A DNA stretch of 64,000 bases from Halobacillus litoralis (GTDB lineage Bacteria > Bacillota > Bacilli > Bacillales > Halobacillaceae). Positions 35,284-43,008 of this stretch are shown in pieces. The position numbers and the translations under genes were made by a program. The notes under the pieces are model-generated. The model ran no database searches. It had not been told where the DNA came from and was given only the letters and a program-made list of their open reading frames with translations. The stretch is taken from the NCBI RefSeq assembly GCF_020524025.1, contig NZ_JAIVKN010000006.1:22451-86450 (forward strand), read 5' to 3'. The stretch's first letter is position 1; every line of letters starts with the position of its first letter.

Positions 35284-35823
35284 ATGATCCAAAAAGCAAA
35301 AATTTTCGCAACCGAAGCTCATAAAGGCCAGAAGCGAAAGAATTCTTCAGAAGATTATATTGTTCACCCTGTTAGAGTAGCTGATATTTTGCAGGAGAGT
35401 GGGTTCAATGAAGCCTTAATATGCGCGGGGTATCTGCATGATGTGGTAGAGGACACAAATTATACTCTACTGGATATTCAACGTACGTTTGGCAGAAGAA
35501 TTAAAGAACTTGTCGCTGCACATACGGAGGATAAAAGCCAGTCATGGAAGAAAAGAAAACAACAGACCATTGAAGTTGTTAAACATGGCAGTCTCGAAGT
35601 AAAAGCCCTGATCATAGCCGACAAGCTCGATAACTTACGATCAATTTCAAAGGACCTTCAGAATTCAGGGCCGGGAATATGGCGTCATTTTAATGCAGCA
35701 CAAGATCAGCAGAAGTGGTACTACACATCAATTGCACATGTGATGGAGCATGGATTGTCTTCAAATCTTATTCCCTCTTTCTTTGATCAGTACCGAACAC
35801 TTGTTAAACAAACGTTTGATTAA
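35284..35823 (+). CDS. Stand-alone HD-domain hydrolase of the SpoT/MESH1 type
   Basis: A 179-residue soluble protein made of one HD domain. His28, His52-Asp53, Glu56-Asp57 and Asp113 (YIVHPVRVA; AGYLHDVVEDT; IADKLDNLR) reproduce the metal and catalytic set of the SpoT/Rel hydrolase domain. No synthetase, TGS or ACT domain follows. It could hydrolyse (p)ppGpp as a small alarmone hydrolase, or another pyrophosphorylated nucleotide. GGAGGGG lies 7 nt before the ATG. Single gene between two terminators. The HD call is firm; the substrate is inferred. Confidence 0.82.
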   Translation: MIQKAKIFATEAHKGQKRKNSSEDYIVHPVRVADILQESGFNEALICAGYLHDVVEDTNYTLLDIQRTFGRRIKELVAAHTEDKSQSWKKRKQQTIEVVKHGSLEVKALIIADKLDNLRSISKDLQNSGPGIWRHFNAAQDQQKWYYTSIAHVMEHGLSSNLIPSFFDQYRTLVKQTFD

Positions 35824-35852
35824 CTGCAGCAGATCCTTCTGTATACACAGAA

Positions 35853-35890
35853 AAAATCCAGTCCCCATTGATGGGACTGGATTTTTTTAG
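35853..35890. terminator. Bidirectional terminator
   Basis: AAAATCCAGTCCC / GGGACTGGATTTT, 13 bp with a 7-nt loop and T runs on both sides; it separates the HD gene from the MurE-like gene. Confidence 0.9.
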
Positions 35891-37380
35891 TGTGCAACAT
35901 GAGGGAAATAGCTTTCAATAATCTCCTCATCTGAATGAGGAATTTCTTCCCCTTTAACGATTTGCGCATTATTGATACATCCACTTGTCAGAAGAATGAT
36001 GTCCCCGGTCTGTCCAAGTTCCATCGAACACTTCACACCTTCTTCACGAGTCAGCGTAGGGTGAATGTTGGATGTATGGGGTTCTTTGAATCCTGTCATG
36101 ACTTGATCTACAATGATTTGAGGATCATGGTACCCTGGATGATCGACCGTGACGACTACCTCATCAGCCTTTCCATCAATCGCAGCGGCCATCTTCGGCA
36201 TCTTATTAAAATCCCTGATTCCAATTCCTGCGATCATAACAATTAACCGGTTATAATTCAGTTTTTTCACTTCTTCAATCAAGCGGTTTAATGCCACAGG
36301 GGTATGAGCATAGTCAAGAATGACCTTTTGATTCAAGGGTGTTTGTATAACCTGGAATCTCCCTTCTGGACCTTCAAGATCGGGAAGGACAGAAAGAATC
36401 TGCTCAATAGAAGAGCCAAGGTGTAAAGCTGCAGCTACAGCCGAAAGAACATTGGCAACGTTGTAAGTGCCGTAAACGGGTACAAAGACGCTTCTTTTTT
36501 CGCCTCTATAATTCAATTCGAATACAGAACCCTCTTCCATGACATCAATGGCTGACGCTGTAAGGTCGGCACCCGAATCTTTATCCAGACTGTAAGTCAG
36601 CAGTCCTTCCGTTCCCATTTCCATCAGCTCTTCTGCCATGCCTTCATCATCAATATTTACCACACGGTGATGAGCCTGACGGAACAAACGCAATTTACAC
36701 TCCCGGTAATGATCAATGGTTCGATGATATTCTAAGTGTTCCTCAGAAAAATTTGTATGAATAGCGACATCAAACTGGACCCCTTCCACCCGGCATTGAT
36801 CGAGTGCGATAGAAGATACTTCCATAACAACCCCTTCATCTTCCTGGTTTCTTAAGTCGCGAAAAATTTGATGAAGGTCCAGGGACTCCGGAGTAGTCGG
36901 GGTACTTTTCTTATAATCCAGTTTATGTGAGGAAGACCATATTCCTGTTGTCCCAATAGATCCAGTCGGTAATCCTAATAAAGTAAGCAGGGAACGCACA
37001 TAGGCAGCTACTGTCGTTTTTCCATTTGTACCGGTTACACCGATGGTTTTCAATTCCTCATCAGGGGATTGAAAATAGTACTTTGAAAAATGCGCCATTG
37101 CTGATCGGACGTTCTCCACCACGATAAAGGTTGTTCGATTATATACATACTGCAGTCGGCTGAATAATTCCTCATCACTGCCAAAAATGACCGTTGCCCC
37201 GTACCCGATGGCCTCTTCTACATACTCATGCCCATCAAAATTTTCACCTTTTAAACAAAAGAAAGCGGCCTCTGGCTTTACCCTCTTTGAATGAAAGGCA
37301 AGTAAGGATACAGGTTGCTGCACGGGACCATATATATTCTTTATTTTTATGTTATTCATTTGATCGAATTGTATCTTCAT
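35887..37380 (-). CDS. MurE-like Mur ligase (UDP-MurNAc-tripeptide synthetase paralogue)
   Basis: A 497-residue ATP-dependent ligase of the Mur family. The three domains are present: UDP-MurNAc binding (1-100), ATPase with GTNGKT at 117-122 and a likely carbamylated Lys in HYRECKLRLF (about 229), and C-terminal domain with DYAHTP at 366-371. The parts that select the amino acid differ from known MurE: DHPG (413-416) replaces DNPR of DAP-adding enzymes, AGIGIRD replaces GGGGDRD, and SGCINNAQ replaces the GKGHE motif. It lies outside a cell-wall cluster. It may add an amino acid other than DAP. The start at 37380 is 9 nt after GAGGA. Confidence 0.85.
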   Translation of the reverse strand: MKIQFDQMNNIKIKNIYGPVQQPVSLLAFHSKRVKPEAAFFCLKGENFDGHEYVEEAIGYGATVIFGSDEELFSRLQYVYNRTTFIVVENVRSAMAHFSKYYFQSPDEELKTIGVTGTNGKTTVAAYVRSLLTLLGLPTGSIGTTGIWSSSHKLDYKKSTPTTPESLDLHQIFRDLRNQEDEGVVMEVSSIALDQCRVEGVQFDVAIHTNFSEEHLEYHRTIDHYRECKLRLFRQAHHRVVNIDDEGMAEELMEMGTEGLLTYSLDKDSGADLTASAIDVMEEGSVFELNYRGEKRSVFVPVYGTYNVANVLSAVAAALHLGSSIEQILSVLPDLEGPEGRFQVIQTPLNQKVILDYAHTPVALNRLIEEVKKLNYNRLIVMIAGIGIRDFNKMPKMAAAIDGKADEVVVTVDHPGYHDPQIIVDQVMTGFKEPHTSNIHPTLTREEGVKCSMELGQTGDIILLTSGCINNAQIVKGEEIPHSDEEIIESYFPHVAH

Positions 37381-37395
37381 AGCCATTTTCCTCAC

Positions 37396-37727
37396 TCTTT
37401 ATATATCTTTTATCGTCGTCTTTTGAAGGGAAAACTATGTATAAACTCCCCTTTTGTTTATCGGTAAAACAACCACTATTTTCCTTATCAATACAGAGAA
37501 TATTTATATACTTCCCTTAGATCTGCAAGGTTGAAACTTAAATGAAACATTCCAGAGGAAAACGGAACTAAGACCTATATAACTACCAAATAAAACCACC
37601 ACATTTTAAAACTGTGGAGGGCTTACTCTTATAATCATCACTCATTATAAAAAAAGCCATACTGATTAAGATATAAAGAAATGTGAGCCCTTACCTGAAA
37701 GAGTGGATTTTTAGTCTCTTTTCACCT
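37396..37727. other. 330-nt gap with a small inverted-repeat cluster
   Basis: No gene is apparent. It contains TTATAAT / ATTATAA (37629-37635 and 37644-37650), an outer imperfect pair AGGGCTTAC and GTGAGCCCT, and CCACA / TGTGG around 37601-37616. A quasi-palindrome GTTTATCGGTAAAAC lies at about 37456-37470, upstream of the MurE-like gene. None of these matches a family I recognise. Confidence 0.4.
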
Positions 37728-38063
37728 TTAGTGATGAAGAGCGTGGTTAATCGTTTGCTGCAAAAGATCGATGACGTGCTCATCATCATGGGAGTAATAT
37801 AATGTCGTACCCGCTCTCCTATACTTCACAAGACGCAGGTTTTTTAAAAAACGCAGTTGGTGGGAAACTGTTGACTGGCGCAGGTCTAACGTATCAGCAA
37901 TTTGATTAACCGACATCTCTTGTTCGCATAGTAAATGTAATATCCGGATTCTAGTGGGATCAGACAAGGCTTTAAAGGTTTGAGAAACGACAAACAGAGT
38001 TTCCTCATCCAGCTCTGCCCTTTCTTGTTCATCCTGCTTTTTCTTATCTTCTTCCTTACTCAC
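37728..38063 (-). CDS. ArsR/SmtB-family metal sensor, CzrA-like
   Basis: A 111-residue winged-helix repressor. DNA-recognition helix: [18 protein letters not shown]. The C-terminal helix carries Asp94-x-His96 and His107-x2-His110, the same spacing as the alpha-5 site of CzrA, which senses Zn or Co. No cysteine-type site is seen. The start is GTG at 38063, 8 nt after AAAGGGG. No efflux pump is adjacent, so its target lies elsewhere or was lost. The metal-site reading is strong; the exact metal is inferred. Confidence 0.88.
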   Translation of the reverse strand: MSKEEDKKKQDEQERAELDEETLFVVSQTFKALSDPTRIRILHLLCEQEMSVNQIADTLDLRQSTVSHQLRFLKNLRLVKYRRAGTTLYYSHDDEHVIDLLQQTINHALHH

Positions 38064-38100
38064 AAAAAGCGCCCCTTTCTTTATGTACATACCTATTCTT

Positions 38101-38112
38101 ATATGAACATAT
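38101..38112. promoter_or_regulatory. Candidate operator of the CzrA-like regulator
   Basis: ATATG-AA-CATAT, a perfect 5-2-5 palindrome 38 nt upstream of the start codon. It resembles the core of ArsR/SmtB operators, but the 12-2-12 pattern is incomplete. Confidence 0.4.
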
Positions 38113-38224
38113 CGTATGGCTCCAGGCTCGGAATGTCAATTAGAGCAGCATGACTATACAACATTCCACACCCCAAGGGCGGGAACTAGAGTAAACGTAT
38201 TTTCCAAAACAAAATGAAAGTACA

Positions 38225-38262
38225 CAAATTAAAGAGGGCAGGATTCCCCGCCCCTCTTTAAA
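38225..38262 (-). terminator. Likely terminator of the small membrane protein gene
   Basis: TTAAAGAGGG-type arms (38230-38240 with 38250-38262) form a long stem with a GGGG/CCCC core; the T tract is weak. Confidence 0.5.
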
Positions 38263-38264
38263 AG

Positions 38265-38492
38265 TTATTCATCTTCTCCCCATGGACCAAAAAGATAATT
38301 ATAGATCTTGCGGGAAAGGATGACATATGAGATAACCGAGAGTATAAACAAACCGATGACCAAGGCACCTTTCATAAATGTCCATCCAGTAACGAGTGTA
38401 TAGATGACGATGAAAAGAAATGCTAAAGTTGAAAAAGTGAGCATTAGGATTGAGGATAGAATCTTCATACTCCGGCTGATCCAGGCAGGCAT
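38265..38492 (-). CDS. Small two-helix membrane protein, unknown function
   Basis: A 75-residue protein with two hydrophobic segments (about 9-33 and 38-58), and a charged C-terminus ending GPWGEDE. The N-terminus PAWISRSMK and the C-terminal SRKIYNYLFG are probably cytoplasmic. A strong ribosome binding site (AGGAGGTG) supports a real gene. I do not recognise the family. It diverges from the VOC epimerase gene. Confidence 0.65.
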   Translation of the reverse strand: MPAWISRSMKILSSILMLTFSTLAFLFIVIYTLVTGWTFMKGALVIGLFILSVISYVILSRKIYNYLFGPWGEDE

Positions 38493-38651
38493 GATATCAC
38501 CTCCTGTTGTACTCTATGACAGAGTTTACCATCAGCTTGTACTTTTCAATAGATTTCGAAAAAACAGGCATCCGCCTCTATATCCTCTATTAGATGTCGA
38601 ATCTTTACGATATGTTACAATAAAATCATTGGAAGATAGAGGAGAATGACA

Positions 38652-39074
38652 ATGGAAAAAAGATTAGATCATATCGGAGTGGCTGTCCGAAATATTGAAG
38701 ACAGTATTCATTTTTATACACATGTACTTGGCGGTTCGTTAGTAGACCGCTATCGAAGTGAAGCAGAAGGCGTCGAAAGTGAAATAGCCATTATGGATGT
38801 CAAAGGTGACCGTACGGAACTATTGATGCCTACAAACAATACGACATCTCCTATAGCCCGGTTCATTAAACAAAAAGGGAAAGGTGTCCACCACATAGCC
38901 TATGATGTGGGCAACCTTGATCAGGCTTTAAAGGAGCTGCAGGAACAAGGCATCCGCACTCTGGAATGGTCCCGCCGCACGAATAAACATGGACGGAGAC
39001 TAATTTACTTAAACCCCGCTGATACTGAAGGAACAATTATTGAGTATTGTGATTACCCAGAGCAGACTTCATAA
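38652..39074 (+). CDS. Methylmalonyl-CoA epimerase-like VOC protein
   Basis: A 140-residue glyoxalase-fold protein. LDHIGVAV (His7), a central E-containing strand, KGVHHIAYDV and TIIEYCD supply the His-Glu metal ligands in the order seen in methylmalonyl-CoA epimerase, which interconverts the two epimers for the mutase. No mutase or propionyl-CoA gene is adjacent, so a different CoA or glyoxalase-type substrate remains possible. The second ATG (38652), 7 nt after AGGAG, is preferred over one touching the site. A terminator follows. Confidence 0.78.
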   Translation: MEKRLDHIGVAVRNIEDSIHFYTHVLGGSLVDRYRSEAEGVESEIAIMDVKGDRTELLMPTNNTTSPIARFIKQKGKGVHHIAYDVGNLDQALKELQEQGIRTLEWSRRTNKHGRRLIYLNPADTEGTIIEYCDYPEQTS

Positions 39075-39079
39075 CAAAG

Positions 39080-39124
39080 AAAACCCTCACAGCAGCCTTC
39101 TGAGGCAGGTGTGAGGGTTCTTTA
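39080..39124. terminator. Bidirectional terminator
   Basis: AACCCTCAC / GTGAGGGTT arms (39082-39090 with 39111-39119) with A and T runs outside; shared by the epimerase gene and the oxidoreductase gene. Confidence 0.8.
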
Positions 39125-39125
39125 T

Positions 39126-40256
39126 TTACCGATCCCCTTTTATTTCGAGCGCTTCAGCGATAGGATAATCTTCCGGATCAAGTTCTGTTTCTTTCCCAAG
39201 TGCCATTCGTGCAAGTTCAGCACCAAGATAAGGTCCTGACGTTAATCCAGAAGCACCGAGGCCGTTAGCCGCTAGTAATCCATTCCATCCCGGTATTCGT
39301 CCAAATACGGGAAGAAAATCTGGTGTGAAAGGGCGGAACCCTACACGTGTCTCTATGAATTCAGTGTCATAGAGTCCGGGAGCAACCTCCAAAGCTTTAT
39401 CAAAAATATAATGCAGCCCGCCCGCTGTTGTTCTATCATCGAAACCAGCTTCATCTTCATGAGTTGCACCTATAATCAACCGCCCTTCACCAAATGAAAG
39501 CATATACTGATTGTTTGGAGGCATTATGACAGGCCAGTCGTCCGTATCCTTCTGACCAACGTTCAAATGAACGATCTGCGCTTTCTGAGCTCTGACTTGA
39601 AAGTGTATATCTAACGGTTCAAGTAGTGGTTTAGCCCAAGCTCCTGCAGTAATTAGAACCTCATCCGCTTCGTAAAAGCTTCCATTTGCTTTCACCCCTG
39701 TTACTTCATGGTCGTTAAAGCACAGAACAGCTTCACCGTTTATGTGTTGAGCCCCTTTTTTCTCAGCTGCACGTAAGAGTGCATTGCGCAATGCACGCCC
39801 GTCTACACGAGCTCCACCGCTTACATGAACGGAACCGTAAGTCTCTGACAGAGGGGGGAAATGCCTTTTCGTTTCTGCTGGAGATAGTTTTGTGACTTCT
39901 CCTATTTCCGGGGCATCTTCTCTTCGTTTTAGAGCTCTCTCCACCATTTTATCCAGCTTATTCTCATCTGTATGAAGACTGACGGCCCCTACTTTTCGAT
40001 AACCTGTTTCGTACTCCCCGGCCTCCTCAAGTTCTTGAATCAAGTCCGGATAATACCTGGCCCCTCCCTTAACGAGCCTGTACCAACGCTTATTGCGCCG
40101 CTGAGAGAGCCATGGACATACAATACCGGCCGCTGCATCTGTAGCCTGGCCCTGGTCTTTCCGATCAATGATCGTTACGTGTACTCCTTCTTTCGCTAAA
40201 TGATAAGCAGTCGAAGCGCCAAGAACGCCTCCACCAACCACGATATATTTCTTCAT
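39126..40256 (-). CDS. FAD-dependent oxidoreductase of the DAO / D-amino-acid dehydrogenase group
   Basis: A 376-residue flavoprotein. The N-terminal Rossmann motif VVGGGVLGASTAYHLAKEG binds FAD, RKVGAVSLHTDE and VRAQKAQIV fall in the substrate domain, and the C-terminal FTPDFLPVFGRIPGWNGLLAANGLGASGLT is the second FAD contact. It would oxidise an amine or amino acid (glycine, sarcosine or a D-amino acid); the substrate is not evident. The start at 40256 follows AAGGGG; the frame extends seven codons further upstream without a site. Confidence 0.85.
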   Translation of the reverse strand: MKKYIVVGGGVLGASTAYHLAKEGVHVTIIDRKDQGQATDAAAGIVCPWLSQRRNKRWYRLVKGGARYYPDLIQELEEAGEYETGYRKVGAVSLHTDENKLDKMVERALKRREDAPEIGEVTKLSPAETKRHFPPLSETYGSVHVSGGARVDGRALRNALLRAAEKKGAQHINGEAVLCFNDHEVTGVKANGSFYEADEVLITAGAWAKPLLEPLDIHFQVRAQKAQIVHLNVGQKDTDDWPVIMPPNNQYMLSFGEGRLIIGATHEDEAGFDDRTTAGGLHYIFDKALEVAPGLYDTEFIETRVGFRPFTPDFLPVFGRIPGWNGLLAANGLGASGLTSGPYLGAELARMALGKETELDPEDYPIAEALEIKGDR

Positions 40257-40389
40257 AGGGAACCCCTTTTTCTGCAAAGTTTATAGACCTATTGTATAGA
40301 AGAACAAAGCGCGTCTCAAATGCGTTCCTGCGGATTAATACTTTTACATCCCTCTTTTTTATATTGATCCTGTCTGAAAAACAGTGCAC

Positions 40390-40416
40390 AAAAAAAGACC
40401 GCTCAAAGCGGCCTTA
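40390..40416 (-). terminator. Terminator after the 73-residue protein gene
   Basis: Arms around GACCGCT / AGCGGCC with a T run on the minus strand; it overlaps the stop region of the gene. Confidence 0.7.
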
Positions 40417-40635
40417 TCCTTTCATACATTCACATAAGTAAAGATAGCATTCTTCCATAGTACTGACGCAATCGTGCACTCCATCCGCTTCAATTTCAAT
40501 TAAAGCAAATGAGTTCAGCGTAATAGTAAAAGAAGCAATGCGTATGGAGTTGCTTTTCTCCGTAAGTTTCTGCAGTTCACAGTAAACCGGGTCGTGTTCC
40601 CTTTCAACGAAGTCAAACCAGCTTGCCTGCTCCAT
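40414..40635 (-). CDS. Small soluble protein, unknown function
   Basis: A 73-residue acidic protein (SWFDFVEREHDPVY at the start, CYLYLCECMKG at the end) with four cysteines, three of them in the last third. A good ribosome binding site (AAGGGGGAAAG) and an immediate terminator support it as a real gene. I do not recognise a family or fold. Confidence 0.6.
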   Translation of the reverse strand: MEQASWFDFVEREHDPVYCELQKLTEKSNSIRIASFTITLNSFALIEIEADGVHDCVSTMEECYLYLCECMKG

Positions 40636-40698
40636 TTCTTTCCCCCTTCACGAATTGAACTCACCTTAAATGATTCGTGGGTAAGGGGGGAAAAACCT

Positions 40699-41082
40699 CT
40701 ATTCTTTTACAACTTCTACTTCCCAGTTTTCATTCACATATAAGCCGATGACATCGACGTTGAATCCCCATGATTTTACCAGGTCCACAGACTCTTTAAT
40801 CTGCCCCTCTTTTACTTCCCGTTCTACTGGGTTGCCTGCACAATTATGGTGTCCGACAACAGCAACGACATTTGAGCCATGATTGTCTGCTGAAATTTTA
40901 ATTTTCGCCTGTACGGATACCAGCTGATCTTCCGAACCTTCCAACAAAAATTTCGTTGGACCCGCTTCTGTAATCATATCGATATACTCAGTTCCATAAC
41001 GTTCCTGCATCCAGTGGATCACAGGCAGCTGAACCCTTCCGTCCATACAGTTAATAGCTGTTGCAAAAGTTTTTTCTGACAT
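40699..41082 (-). CDS. Short beta-carbonic anhydrase homologue
   Basis: A 127-residue protein. NCMDGR (Cys12, Asp14, Arg16) and GHHNCAGN (His78 to Cys81) match the two zinc-binding segments and the Asp-Arg pair of beta-carbonic anhydrases. The usual family length is about 180-220, so helices at both ends are missing. Carbonic anhydrase activity is possible but unproven; it may instead be one of the carbonic-anhydrase-like proteins of unknown role. AGGAGG precedes the ATG. Confidence 0.75.
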   Translation of the reverse strand: MSEKTFATAINCMDGRVQLPVIHWMQERYGTEYIDMITEAGPTKFLLEGSEDQLVSVQAKIKISADNHGSNVVAVVGHHNCAGNPVEREVKEGQIKESVDLVKSWGFNVDVIGLYVNENWEVEVVKE

Positions 41083-41129
41083 CCTAATTCCTCCTCTTAA
41101 ATTCTCTCTTTTTTATAGTATCATAAACC

Positions 41130-41159
41130 AAAAGCAGCAAGGAAAAACCTTGCTGCTTC
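41130..41159 (-). terminator. Terminator after the large membrane protein gene
   Basis: AAGCAGCAAGG / CCTTGCTGCTT with a short A/T loop and T run on the minus strand. Confidence 0.88.
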
Positions 41160-41161
41160 TA

Positions 41162-42871
41162 TTAGTTTATCCCTTCAATCTGCATATCTTCAACTGTTGC
41201 TGTCCCATTATCACGAATACGAGCCCCTATTTCCACTTGATCTCCTTCCTGCAGAAAGATGGAGAGTGGCGCTTTACTTGTATTCACCGTATAAATTGTC
41301 GTTTCTCCCTCAAGAAGAAATTGAACAGACTGTCTTTCATCTGTAGAAGTGACTAAAACACGGCTGACCACACCACTTTTTTCAGTGAGATCCACACTCT
41401 GGCTTCCCTCTACACTGCTTGGATCCTGGGCAATCTGCAGTCGGTAGGCATTTAATGTTTGTTTGGCTGTTTCTCCAAACACCGCAAAGTCTGAATCAGA
41501 CGCTTTAATATACGCATATTGTTTAAATAAACCATTTGGATCGAGAACATTGACTATCCAAGTCGGATGTCCATCGACGTTATAAAGGACCGGCATCGTT
41601 CCTGTCCAGTTTTTCTCTGGATACTGCTTATTAACAATTTGAATGGCGCCTTTACTATCCATAATACCCTGATTCTGCTGTCCATTATAATAGGTGAGCG
41701 CTCCCGTCCTTGCGTTGATCAATGTATATCCTAATGCCGAGTCAATGTTCTCTTTAGGTGAAGCCATATCGGTAAAATAGAACATTTCCCCATTCTCATT
41801 AAAGATAGGAGTCACACTGCTTTCTGTGCCTGATTCATTTGGAATCTTTACATCTTTTTTACCAAAGATGGAGTTCAGCCATCCATTTACATATTTACCG
41901 AAGTACTCATTTTCTGTCGCAGCCAGTTCAGAACTGACGGATCCTTCAATAAATTCCGGAGCCTCAGAAGCATCATACGTCTCTACATCCCCATTAACCG
42001 GATCTACAACCGCCACTTTTACTTGATCCATATCAGGGCGGTTGGAGAAAAATAAGGGTTTATAGATGGTTTGTATATACCACGGCTTCCCTTCATCATC
42101 TACTTCAATCTGAGCTTCCCCGCTTTGAATAAAATCAGGGTGTTTTCCATAGACGACACGCTGAACATTATGATTAAAATAGCTGGAGTTTGTATAACGC
42201 ATGTTATTCTCGATAAACTCAGGCTGGGCGTTAATATTTGTTGCTGCAATAGAAAAATACCCTTCCGTCTCTTTCCCACGCAGATATCTCCAAAAGCTCG
42301 TAAATTCTACAGGTGCAACATACACAATATCGCCATCTACTCGTTGAGCCTGCAGTTTACCAAGGTCATAAAACTGAGTATTCGGTACAACACTCATGGC
42401 TTTCTGTACTTTGTTTCTAGCTGATTCAGGCGCAACAGATATAGGAGTATTTTCTTCATTTAAAGGACGCGCTTCCTCTTCTTCTGATTTAGTTATTGAG
42501 TCATAACTGTCCTGGAGTGCCAGAATACTATATACAAACACGCCGATTACTGCAGCTGCTGCAACAAGCATAACCAGGCCGGTTAAGGATCGGTGTGCGG
42601 TTTGATACTGCACAGGTACTTTCGCTCCACCATAAACGAGTGGGACAAATAAAACCGCCACAATAATATTCAAAATCAGCATATTAGGAACGGTAATTGT
42701 AGGCATAAAAGCGTAAACGACTCCAGTCATCAGGATTAATCCAAAAACAAACGTTCCTAATGCTGTTTTTAAAATCTTTTTCCTCCGCATTCGATTCTTG
42801 CTGTAAACGATGATGGTCAAAATTAAAAATAAAAGAAACGATAAAACCGTTGTTATGAAAATACCAACCAT
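41162..42871 (-). CDS. Four-helix membrane protein with a large outer domain, unknown
   Basis: A 569-residue protein not assigned to any family I know. Four hydrophobic helices lie in the first 120 residues; the basic loop KNRMRRKKILK after helix 1 puts both ends outside. About 450 residues follow, rich in beta strands, with repeated units such as VAVVDPVNGDVETY and TLINARTGALTYYNGQ that look like PepSY- or propeller-type strands, and a C-terminal small barrel (QEGDQVEIGARIRDNG). Acidic overall. Single gene, own terminator. It may sense or bind a ligand at the envelope; this is only a guess. Confidence 0.6.
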   Translation of the reverse strand: MVGIFITTVLSFLLFLILTIIVYSKNRMRRKKILKTALGTFVFGLILMTGVVYAFMPTITVPNMLILNIIVAVLFVPLVYGGAKVPVQYQTAHRSLTGLVMLVAAAAVIGVFVYSILALQDSYDSITKSEEEEARPLNEENTPISVAPESARNKVQKAMSVVPNTQFYDLGKLQAQRVDGDIVYVAPVEFTSFWRYLRGKETEGYFSIAATNINAQPEFIENNMRYTNSSYFNHNVQRVVYGKHPDFIQSGEAQIEVDDEGKPWYIQTIYKPLFFSNRPDMDQVKVAVVDPVNGDVETYDASEAPEFIEGSVSSELAATENEYFGKYVNGWLNSIFGKKDVKIPNESGTESSVTPIFNENGEMFYFTDMASPKENIDSALGYTLINARTGALTYYNGQQNQGIMDSKGAIQIVNKQYPEKNWTGTMPVLYNVDGHPTWIVNVLDPNGLFKQYAYIKASDSDFAVFGETAKQTLNAYRLQIAQDPSSVEGSQSVDLTEKSGVVSRVLVTSTDERQSVQFLLEGETTIYTVNTSKAPLSIFLQEGDQVEIGARIRDNGTATVEDMQIEGIN

Positions 42872-43008
42872 ACTATGTACTCCCCTTCCATTTCATTTGC
42901 TTCATTTACGAAAAAGCTCCCGCTTATGTTTCAATGTTCTATTCATAGTTTACACCTTTATGCAGGTCCATATGAAAAAATATTTTCATAAAAAAATAAA
43001 GCAGAACG

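Noticed and set aside
1353..35820. The same 17-mer (TTAAACAAACGTTTGAT) occurs at 1353-1369 and 35804-35820 and contains the palindrome CAAACGTTTG.
   Set aside because: The first copy is intergenic but the second lies inside the last codons of the HD protein gene, and two copies do not make a regulon. It may be chance.
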